Origin: Clostridiales bacterium
Lineage (GTDB): Bacteria; Bacillota; Clostridia; Christensenellales; CAG-138
Length of the DNA stretch: 10,805 nucleotides
Direction: 5' to 3'
NCBI GenBank assembly: GCA_009783775.1
Contig: WRCT01000047.1
Location: 1 to 10,805 of the forward strand
Shown here: piece by piece, positions 7,119 to 10,805 of the stretch
How positions within the stretch are numbered: position 1 is the first letter of the stretch
Layout: the number at the start of each line of letters is the position of its first letter
Notes under the pieces: model-generated
Database searches by the model: none
What the model saw: only the letters and a program-made list of their open reading frames with translations
What the model was told of the DNA's origin: nothing
Position numbers and translations under genes: made by a program

Positions 7119-7169
7119 TCAGCCCGGCGCGCATGGCGCTTAACACCACAATCGAGGGAGTGAATCTTG

Positions 7170-7574
7170 ATGCTGGACGAGCTGCTGGAGAAAATCCTGA
7201 ACCTAAGCCAAAGCGACGGCCTAAAGGCGGAGCTGCAAGCGCGGCTGGATGAAATTCGGCAGCTTGTCCATATGTATGTGGACAGCGGCCTGGTTGCCTA
7301 TGTCCGCAAGGTCGCGGCGCGGCTCAATTCGCCGATGTTTGACGACGAGATATCCATGCTCATAGGCGCGGCGCAGGACGACCTCGCCCGCCTGGGCGTG
7401 GATGTTGAGATTGTCCGCGAGGCGAAGCTGCCGCTGGTACGACTCGCCATTACGACGTACTGTAAGGCGCATTTTGGCTTGGACAACACGGACTTTGAGA
7501 AGTATCTGGCAAGCTATCAGACTATGGCCGACGAGCTGCGCAAGAGTGCGGCGTACAGGAAGGCGGTGGGCTGA
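7170..7574 (+). CDS. Head-tail connector / DNA packaging protein (gp6-like adaptor)
   Basis: A 134-residue helical protein at the adaptor position, directly after the capsid gene. Residues from about 57 on (FDDEISMLIGAAQDDLARLGVD, then LPLVRLAITTYCKAHFG and a FEKYLASYQTMADELRKSAAYR tail segment) match the pattern of Firmicute phage head-tail connectors of the HK97 gp6/SPP1 gp15 type. These form a ring below the portal. The N-terminal about 55 residues (LLEKILNLSQSDGLKAEL) are an extra helical region of unknown role. A TTG (7167) and an ATG (7170) are adjacent and GAGGGAG lies upstream. The ATG is preferred. The stop overlaps the next start as TGATG. Confidence 0.8.
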   Translation: MLDELLEKILNLSQSDGLKAELQARLDEIRQLVHMYVDSGLVAYVRKVAARLNSPMFDDEISMLIGAAQDDLARLGVDVEIVREAKLPLVRLAITTYCKAHFGLDNTDFEKYLASYQTMADELRKSAAYRKAVG

Positions 7575-7879
7575 TGGCGCTTTGGAAGGACATGCTGGTG
7601 CTGGGCACGGAGGCCGAGAAGGACAACAACGACCCGTACCAGTCCGGGGAGATTATCTGGGGCTCTCCCCTATTCGCCAACCGGCAGCCGGTACACGCCA
7701 GCGAGTTCCACGCCGCCCAGGCAGAAGGGCGCGAGGTCCAGCATATGTTTGAGGTGCGGCCCGCCGAGTACACCGGCGAGACGTTCGCGCGCTACGATGG
7801 GCAGGTATACCAGATATACCGGACATATCAGAAGGCGGAGAACGTCATCGAGCTGTACCTGTCCGACAAGAGGGCGTGA
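7574..7879 (+). CDS. Phage head closure protein (SPP1 gp16-like head-tail adaptor)
   Basis: A 101-residue beta-rich protein. The sequence pattern (MALWKDMLVLGTEAEKDNN, then EVQHMFEVRPAEYTGETFARYDG and YQIYRTYQKAENVIELYLS) is typical of the small phage head closure proteins that plug the connector after packaging and dock the tail. Gene order supports it: it follows the gp6-like adaptor with a TGATG stop-start overlap and precedes the gp10-like gene. Length is normal. No ribosome binding site is obvious, so coupled translation from the upstream gene is likely. Confidence 0.85.
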   Translation: MALWKDMLVLGTEAEKDNNDPYQSGEIIWGSPLFANRQPVHASEFHAAQAEGREVQHMFEVRPAEYTGETFARYDGQVYQIYRTYQKAENVIELYLSDKRA

Positions 7880-7883
7880 GCGC

Positions 7884-8300
7884 ATGGCAACAAAAGTCAT
7901 GTTTAGCGGCAAAGACATTGTTAAGAGTTTGGATAAGTTTGTAGAGCGCATCGGCGCGGTGAATATCGACGCTGCTGTCACGGAAGCACTCGACGCACTG
8001 GCAGACTGGGCGCTTGCAGAAATGCAGTACATCGTCAGAAACCACAACAACACGGGAAACGCATTTCGCGCTTTGAGACGTACCGCGGTACAGGGCGCAG
8101 GCAACTCCCGGTGGGTTGAGGTAGGCGCGCTGAAAATCCGGGCAGAGGACAAAGACGGATTTCACGTTATTTATTTGGAGTGCGGGTCGCCGACGCTTGC
8201 TGCTGACCCTTGGCTTCGCCCGACTATGGAACGCAGAGCCGAAATAAACACGATCATCCGACGAGTGTTTAGGAAATGGGGTGTGATCGGTGGCGGATAA
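7884..8300 (+). CDS. HK97 gp10-like head-tail joining protein
   Basis: A 138-residue protein matching the HK97 gp10 pattern: an N-terminal helical region (VKSLDKFVERIGAVNIDAAVTEALDALADWALAEMQ), a central NTGNAFRAL segment and a C-terminal AADPWLRPTMERRAEINTIIRRVF segment, where the family usually has a 'PWLRPA...' motif. These proteins act at the head-tail interface or in tail completion. The frame is open further upstream, but the ATG at 7884, four bases after the previous stop, is the natural start. The 3' end overlaps the next GTG by 11 bases. Confidence 0.85.
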   Translation: MATKVMFSGKDIVKSLDKFVERIGAVNIDAAVTEALDALADWALAEMQYIVRNHNNTGNAFRALRRTAVQGAGNSRWVEVGALKIRAEDKDGFHVIYLECGSPTLAADPWLRPTMERRAEINTIIRRVFRKWGVIGGG

Positions 8301-8658
8301 GCCGGACGCAATCAAACCGTATATACATGACCTGCTGGCCCCTGTGTGCAAAAATCGCGCCGCCAACACCTACGACGCCGGGCCGAACGGCAAACTGCCG
8401 GACGAGTTTCTTGTATATTTCCTGGTCAGCAAACAACCGCGCGGTTTTTTTAGCGGCAAGCCCTGCCGCAGCAACCGGCGCTATCAGGCATCCTACTACA
8501 CCCGCGACCGCGCGAAACTGGATCCCGCGCTGACGGCTATCGAACAAGCGATGACCGCAGGCGGCTTTCTGCATGCCGGCGCGGGGCCGGAGCTGGAACA
8601 CCAAGAGACCGGCCACTGGTCTGTCTCCTGTGATTTTCGATGGATTGAGGAGGAGTAA
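8290..8658 (+). CDS. Probable tail terminator / tail completion protein
   Basis: A 122-residue protein between the gp10-like gene and the major tail protein, the usual place of the tail terminator that caps the tail tube and joins it to the head. The sequence shows a beta-alpha pattern with FLVYFLVSKQPRGFFSGKPCRSNRRYQASYYTR in the middle and a C-terminal GHWSVSCDFRWIEEE end. The same arrangement, an early strand, SNR.YQ.s.Yt. and a closing strand after GH, is seen in Firmicute phage tail-completion proteins. Recognition is by context and general pattern, so the exact role is inferred. The GTG at 8290 sits inside the previous gene with only a weak ribosome binding site. Confidence 0.65.
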   Translation: MADKPDAIKPYIHDLLAPVCKNRAANTYDAGPNGKLPDEFLVYFLVSKQPRGFFSGKPCRSNRRYQASYYTRDRAKLDPALTAIEQAMTAGGFLHAGAGPELEHQETGHWSVSCDFRWIEEE

Positions 8659-8660
8659 AT

Positions 8661-9305
8661 ATGCCAACAACTGAACCCAAGATCGTGGGCGAGGTCATCA
8701 ACGTGGGCGATATTTATATCGCCAAGGTGGAGGACAAGCCCACCGAATACAAGCCGGGCACCCCGCGCAGGCTCGCGCCGACGGCCAGTATTGCCCGCGA
8801 TACCACGGTCAACACCAAGCCCCGTTATTACTCGGGGAAAGCGTATTTTGTGGATACCGCCGAGGGCGAGACAAAGCTGACGGTTGTCATCCCTGGCCTG
8901 TCCGTCAAGGATCGCGCCGAACTGCTGGGCAAGCCTTATGACCCTGCCAAGGGCCTGCTGTACGACGACGGCAACGCCGCAGCGCCTTACTACGCTATGG
9001 GGTACAAGCTGGAGCGGCCCGACGACGAGGTGGAATATGCCTGGTTTCTTAAGGGCAAGTTTAGCCTGCCTAAACAGGAGGGCGAAACAAAGACAGAGAA
9101 CCTCAACGAAAAGCCCCTCACCATGGAATACGGCGCGGTGGTCACCATGTGCGAGTTCGACCTCCCCAACGACAAAAAAAGCGGCGTGAAGTGTGTCGAG
9201 GCGGACACGTCGGACGATAAGTTCACAGCCGACATGGCCAAGGCATGGTTCAACGCGGTGCAAATGCCGGGCGCGGCACAGCCGCCGGAGGGCGGCGGCG
9301 GGTAA
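8661..9305 (+). CDS. Major tail tube protein (phi13-type)
   Basis: A 214-residue tail tube subunit. The pattern of N-terminal short strands, KPRYYSGKAYFVDTAEGETKLTVVIPGLSVKDRAELLGKPYDPAKGLLYDDGN in the core, then PYYAMGYKLE and YAWFLKGKFSLPKQEGETKTEN, is that of the phi13-type major tail proteins of Gram-positive siphophages. Hexamers stack to form the tail tube. The ATG at 8661 has GAGGAGGAG eight bases upstream, one of the strongest ribosome binding sites in the window, as expected for an abundant protein. The end is a flexible Pro/Gly-rich tail (PPEGGGG). The next structural gene is 475 bases away, whereas its upstream neighbours touch. Confidence 0.92.
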   Translation: MPTTEPKIVGEVINVGDIYIAKVEDKPTEYKPGTPRRLAPTASIARDTTVNTKPRYYSGKAYFVDTAEGETKLTVVIPGLSVKDRAELLGKPYDPAKGLLYDDGNAAAPYYAMGYKLERPDDEVEYAWFLKGKFSLPKQEGETKTENLNEKPLTMEYGAVVTMCEFDLPNDKKSGVKCVEADTSDDKFTADMAKAWFNAVQMPGAAQPPEGGGG

Positions 9306-9313
9306 TAACCGCG

Positions 9314-9342
9314 TTGCGCGGACACGCGGCGCGTGGTATACT
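9314..9342 (+). promoter_or_regulatory. Promoter of the toxin mRNA
   Basis: A -35 box TTGCGC (9314-9319), a 17-base spacer and a -10 box TATACT (9337-9342). The start site is expected at about 9346-9349. The first transcribed bases form a short perfect hairpin (TGGGGA at 9350-9355 with TCCCCA at 9359-9364), a 5' cap structure common in stable toxin mRNAs. The -35 box is weak but the -10 is good. A 5-bp GC hairpin (9309-9313 with 9317-9321) overlaps the -35 box. Confidence 0.6.
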
Positions 9343-9401
9343 GCCAGCGTGGGGAGGTTCCCCATGGGGCGTTGTCAATTACGGTAGGCGGTTAGCCATA
9401 T

Positions 9402-9430
9402 CCCCCGGAATGTTATAGTAAAGGGGGTGA
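9402..9430 (+). promoter_or_regulatory. Toxin ribosome binding site with a facing anti-RBS
   Basis: AAGGGGGTGA (9421-9430) is an extended, very strong Shine-Dalgarno sequence eight bases before the TTG start. CCCCC at 9402-9406 can pair with GGGGG at 9423-9427 across a 16-base loop and hide the site. Such sequestration is known for type I toxin mRNAs such as BsrG. Here it is predicted from complementarity only. Confidence 0.55.
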
Positions 9431-9438
9431 GGCACATC

Positions 9439-9519
9439 TTGAGCACATATGAAACGCTGACATTGATGATCGCGTTCGCGATTCTGATTGTCTCGATTCT
9501 GCGGGCAAAAAGAAAATAA
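9439..9519 (+). CDS. Type I toxin peptide, TxpA/'putative holin-like toxin' family (26 aa)
   Basis: A very short gene starting with TTG at 9439 and ending with TAA at 9517. It encodes 26 residues: STYETLTLMI at the N-terminus, a single hydrophobic segment (residues 7-21, LTLMIAFAILIVSIL), and a basic tail RAKRK. The opening STYE.L.LMI.F is the hallmark of the small membrane peptides annotated as putative holin-like toxins, relatives of TxpA and BsrG of Bacillus prophages. Those peptides insert in the membrane or disturb the cell envelope when not repressed by an antisense RNA. It is at the short end of the family (often 30-60 residues). Evidence for function is the dedicated promoter, strong ribosome binding site, own terminator and convergent antisense promoter. 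Its place between major tail protein and tail chaperone is unusual. Toxicity is inferred from family. Confidence 0.75.
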   Translation: MSTYETLTLMIAFAILIVSILRAKRK

Positions 9520-9593
9520 CCGCCCCCAGTCACGGCTTGCGGTTATTTTCTAACTGGCATCCGGGCTAACCGTTTACCGGCAACGCCCCACCT
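9505..9593 (-). ncRNA. Predicted antisense RNA antitoxin (about 90 nt)
   Basis: Transcription from the promoter at 9628-9600 would start near 9593 and stop after the shared hairpin, near 9505. The RNA would be fully complementary to the 3' end of the toxin mRNA, including the last 15 bases of the toxin reading frame and the terminator hairpin. It does not cover the toxin ribosome binding site. This is the 3'-overlapping geometry known for txpA/RatA and bsrG/SR4, where the antisense RNA triggers RNase III cleavage or decay. Ends are predicted from promoter and terminator positions and were not measured. Confidence 0.6.
9511..9551. terminator. Bidirectional terminator shared by toxin mRNA and antisense RNA
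   Basis: A perfect 13-bp stem, AGAAAATAACCGC (9511-9523) with GCGGTTATTTTCT (9539-9551), encloses a 15-base loop. The toxin stop codon (9517-9519) lies in its left arm. On the + strand the U-rich part is TTATTTTCT within the stem. On the - strand the stem is followed by four more T, giving TTTTCTTTT, so termination of the leftward RNA should be the more efficient of the two. Confidence 0.8.
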
Positions 9594-9599
9594 GAGCAC

Positions 9600-9628
9600 A
9601 TTATACGCTGCGAATGCAGGTTTTGCAA
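9600..9628 (-). promoter_or_regulatory. Promoter of the antisense antitoxin RNA
   Basis: On the - strand, -35 TTGCAA (9628-9623), a 17-base spacer and a perfect -10 TATAAT (9605-9600). The start site is predicted near A at 9593. It is stronger than the opposing toxin promoter, as expected for type I systems where antitoxin RNA is in excess. It points toward the toxin gene and against late transcription. Confidence 0.7.
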
Positions 9629-9644
9629 GTTAAATCGAACAGCA

Positions 9645-9671
9645 TAGGGGCAGACACGAGGTCTGCCCCTA
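9645..9671. repeat. REP-like palindrome (11-bp perfect stem)
   Basis: TAGGGGCAGAC (9645-9655) and GTCTGCCCCTA (9661-9671) form a perfect stem around the 5-base loop ACGAG. No T-run follows on either strand. It resembles intergenic GGGGCAGAC palindromes found in many copies in some Clostridia (from memory, not searched). It separates the antisense promoter from a second - strand promoter further right. Confidence 0.6.
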
Positions 9672-9714
9672 CTCAAGAGATAAAGCAAACCGCCTGTAGC
9701 GTTGCTCCACCTGC

Positions 9715-9743
9715 ATTATATACCAAACGTCCAAGGCAATCAA
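9715..9743 (-). promoter_or_regulatory. Second leftward promoter upstream of the antisense RNA
   Basis: On the - strand, -35 TTGATT (9743-9738), a 17-base spacer and a perfect -10 TATAAT (9720-9715), with a start site predicted near 9708. The first bases (GGTGGAGC from 9711, CGGTTTGC ending at 9685) resemble the leader of the antisense promoter (GGTGGGGC, CGGTTAGC), so it looks like a degenerate further copy of the same promoter-leader module. It would drive a longer leftward RNA through the REP palindrome toward the toxin. Confidence 0.45.
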
Positions 9744-9766
9744 GCCTTTGGGCTTTTTGTTTGCCT
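9734..9766 (+). terminator. Hairpin with T-run before the tail chaperone gene (possible attenuator)
   Basis: An inner stem AAGCC (9742-9746) with GGCTT (9751-9755), followed by TTT at 9756-9758, lies inside an outer stem AGGCAA (9734-9739) with TTGCCT (9761-9766). It ends just before the AAAGGAG site of the chaperone gene. The short stem makes it a weak terminator at best. It may act as an attenuator or as 5' protection of the downstream mRNA. Confidence 0.35.
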
Positions 9767-9780
9767 GAAAGGAGAAGAAC

Positions 9781-10083
9781 ATGGACAAGCCCGTATTCGC
9801 GCCCATCTGCCTGACGCTATACGACGAAAACGACGAGACTGTGCGCGACCTGCAAAAGTCCGTCGTCTGCTGGGGCATGATGAAGCAGGCGCTGGCCGTG
9901 GGGAAGATCATCCAACAGCACGGCGAGGACAGCCCGGAGACCGTTGACGCCATTACCGCTTTTGTTTGCCGCTTTTACGACGATAAGGTAACAATCGCGG
10001 AACTGGATCGGGGCGCGGAGCTGCGCGAGGTCATGGCCGTATACCACGCCGTGATGCGGCGCGCGGGTGCCCTGGGAAACTGA
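9781..10083 (+). CDS. Tail assembly chaperone, first frame (lambda gpG-like)
   Basis: A 100-residue helical protein directly after the tail tube region and before the tape measure gene, the fixed place of the tail assembly chaperone in siphophages. It has no conserved catalytic motif. The pattern (LTLYDENDETVRDLQKSVVCWGMMKQAL, then TVDAITAFVCRFYDDKVTIAELDRG) resembles Firmicute gpG-like proteins that coat the tape measure protein before tube polymerisation. The ATG at 9781 has AAAGGAG six bases upstream. The last sense codons GGA AAC and the preceding G form a -1 slippery heptamer, so a fraction of ribosomes should continue into the 10083-10337 frame and make a 185-residue fusion. Confidence 0.88.
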   Translation: MDKPVFAPICLTLYDENDETVRDLQKSVVCWGMMKQALAVGKIIQQHGEDSPETVDAITAFVCRFYDDKVTIAELDRGAELREVMAVYHAVMRRAGALGN

Positions 10084-10114
10084 TGACGGGGAGCGGCGAA
10101 AGCGCTCCCCCGTC
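10074..10114 (+). promoter_or_regulatory. -1 programmed frameshift site with stimulatory hairpin
   Basis: The heptamer G-GGA-AAC (10074-10080) is in the right phase for tandem slippage (X-XXY-YYZ) and sits immediately before the TGA stop (10081-10083). Four bases later GACGGGGAGCG (10085-10095) pairs with CGCTCCCCCGTC (10103-10114), an 11-bp stem with one bulged C. After slippage the next codons are CTG and ATG, entering the downstream frame without a stop. Confidence 0.85.
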
Positions 10115-10337
10115 CGCATATTGGCCGCAGGAGTTGGAGCGCCAGCTCTGCGTTACCATCCCCGGTTATACCCTGTCCGCCATTGATGAGACGGACATCG
10201 AAACGCTGTTTTCATATGTGGCGCATTTGATGGACAAGCAGGCGCAGGCTTACGCCGGCCTGCAACAGATCAACGGTAAATGGTACCGAAAAGCGGATTC
10301 TTTTAAGCCGCAAGACACGCGAAAGCGAGGTGAGTAA
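10083..10337 (+). CDS. Tail assembly chaperone, second frame (gpT-like, made by -1 frameshift)
   Basis: An 84-codon frame overlapping the previous stop as TGATG. The product contains PQELERQLCVTIPGYTLSAIDETDIETLFSYVAHLM, then a basic KWYRKADSFKPQDTRKRGE tail, like the T domain of gpGT that binds the tape measure protein. It has no good ribosome binding site of its own, and the upstream slippery site feeds into this frame. It is therefore most likely expressed as the C-terminal half of a 185-residue fusion, with possible minor reinitiation at the ATG at 10083. The tape measure gene follows two bases after its stop. Confidence 0.85.
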   Translation: MTGSGESAPPSAYWPQELERQLCVTIPGYTLSAIDETDIETLFSYVAHLMDKQAQAYAGLQQINGKWYRKADSFKPQDTRKRGE

Positions 10338-10339
10338 CG

Positions 10340-10805
10340 GTGGCTGATGAGTTTGTTGCGAAGCCGATTATTGACACAACCGACTATAAAACAGGCGTAA
10401 ACCAACTCAACCGCGAAAACCGTGTCATTGAGAGCAGTTTTCGCGCTGTAGCCGCGAGCATGGACGACTGGACTTCATCTGCCGACGGCCTGGGCCAGCG
10501 TAACGAGGCGTTGACTAAGATCATCCAAAACCAGAAAGATGCGGTATCTGTACTGGAGGCCGAGCACCGGCGCATGAGCGACGCCGTGGCAGAGAATGGC
10601 GATACGTCCGCAAACACCGCTAAGGAAATTCAAGAGCTGGAGATCAAGGTCAACAAGGCCAAGGAGGCCCTGGCCAAGTCCGAGACCGAGCTGCGAAAAA
10701 ACGCGGCGGCCATGGACGACTTGTCCTCCGCCAGCGCAGACGCCGGCAACCAGTTTGCGCAGGCGGCCTCCGGCGTCGGGAGCATGGACAGCGGCATGCG
10801 CGGCA
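10340..10805 (+). CDS. Tail tape measure protein, N-terminal 155 residues (runs off the window)
   Basis: The frame opens with GTG at 10340, seven bases after an AGGTGA ribosome binding site, and stays open to the window edge. The start (TTDYKTGVNQLNRENRVIESSFRAVAASMDDW) is the typical beginning of Firmicute phage tape measure proteins, and residues about 55-125 are a charged coiled coil (QNQKDAVSVLEAEHRRM, KEIQELEIKVNKAKEAL). Tape measure proteins set tail length and are usually 600-1500 residues or more, so most of the gene is outside the window. Position after the chaperone pair confirms the call. Alternative in-frame starts are weaker. Confidence 0.93.
   Translation, partial: MADEFVAKPIIDTTDYKTGVNQLNRENRVIESSFRAVAASMDDWTSSADGLGQRNEALTKIIQNQKDAVSVLEAEHRRMSDAVAENGDTSANTAKEIQELEIKVNKAKEALAKSETELRKNAAAMDDLSSASADAGNQFAQAASGVGSMDSGMRG

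Larger units (their letters stand above)
9365..9590. repeat. Inverted leader repeat flanking the toxin (arms 9365-9397 and 9564-9590)
   Basis: The left arm, just after the toxin promoter, and the right arm, just after the antisense promoter on the other strand, are nearly the same sequence in opposite orientation. As RNA, 9365-9376 pairs with 9579-9590 over 12 bp (one G-U), and 9383-9397 pairs with 9564-9578 over 15 bp (two G-U). Only a 6-base bulge (9377-9382) separates them. Both transcripts therefore start with the shared TGGGGCGTTG and CGGTTAGCC blocks. A transcript spanning the whole locus could close a 27-bp stem around the toxin gene. Confidence 0.8.

Noticed and set aside
7119..7169. 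Short gap after the capsid gene checked for a promoter or terminator
   Set aside because: It contains only a small GC-rich self-complementary patch and the ribosome binding site of the connector gene.
9439..9519. Small hydrophobic peptide considered as the phage holin
   Set aside because: It is too short, lies away from lysis genes, and has the STYE.L.LMI start plus antisense promoter of type I toxins. The 'holin-like' family name is historical.
9669..9953. - strand frame covering the second promoter and chaperone gene
   Set aside because: It overlaps a well-supported chaperone gene and has no recognisable domain or ribosome binding site.

Overview
This window is the late (packaging, head and tail) half of a temperate siphophage genome, almost certainly a prophage in a moderately GC-rich Firmicute of the class Clostridia. 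The reasons are the HK97-type gene order on a single strand, strong AGGAGG-like ribosome binding sites, frequent GTG/TTG starts, a phi13-type major tail protein, and REP-like palindromes of the kind common in gut Clostridia. The host assignment is inference. The phage gene families are clear.

Layout, all on the + strand. Positions 1-478 hold the catalytic half of a small tyrosine recombinase that lacks its N-terminal half. A 283-base gap (479-761) holds a heptamer-based inverted repeat, a good sigma-A-type promoter, and an intrinsic terminator only about 20 bases past the predicted start site. Next come an adenine-specific DNA methyltransferase split by a frame change at a run of seven G (762-1477), an HNH endonuclease (1487-1792), a 108-base gap that may hold the cos site, small and large terminase subunits (1901-4007), portal (3994-5202), S78 prohead protease (5186-5896), major capsid protein with a fused N-terminal scaffold (5871-7118), three head-tail joining proteins (7170-8300), a probable tail terminator (8290-8658) and the major tail protein (8661-9305). 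After a 475-base gap come two overlapping tail assembly chaperone frames (9781-10337) and the start of the tape measure gene (10340 to the edge). Most genes overlap or nearly abut, as expected for one translationally coupled late operon.

The most interesting part is the 475-base gap at 9306-9780, where the tail operon is interrupted by what looks like a complete type I toxin-antitoxin locus. It has a + strand promoter (TTGCGC-17-TATACT), a leader that can hide its own ribosome binding site, a 26-residue hydrophobic peptide resembling the TxpA/'putative holin-like toxin' family, a bidirectional terminator, and a convergent - strand promoter (TTGCAA-17-TATAAT) for an antisense RNA of about 90 nt. 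The two transcription units begin with near-identical leaders in opposite orientation. A transcript reading across the whole locus could therefore fold into a 27-bp stem enclosing the toxin.

A second well-supported regulatory signal is a G-GGA-AAC slippery heptamer directly before the stop codon of the first chaperone frame, followed by a GC-rich hairpin. It predicts a -1 frameshift fusion of 185 residues, the equivalent of lambda gpG/gpGT. The truncated recombinase, the split methyltransferase and three palindromic repeats suggest a prophage that is starting to decay or has acquired extra elements, although the structural genes all look intact.
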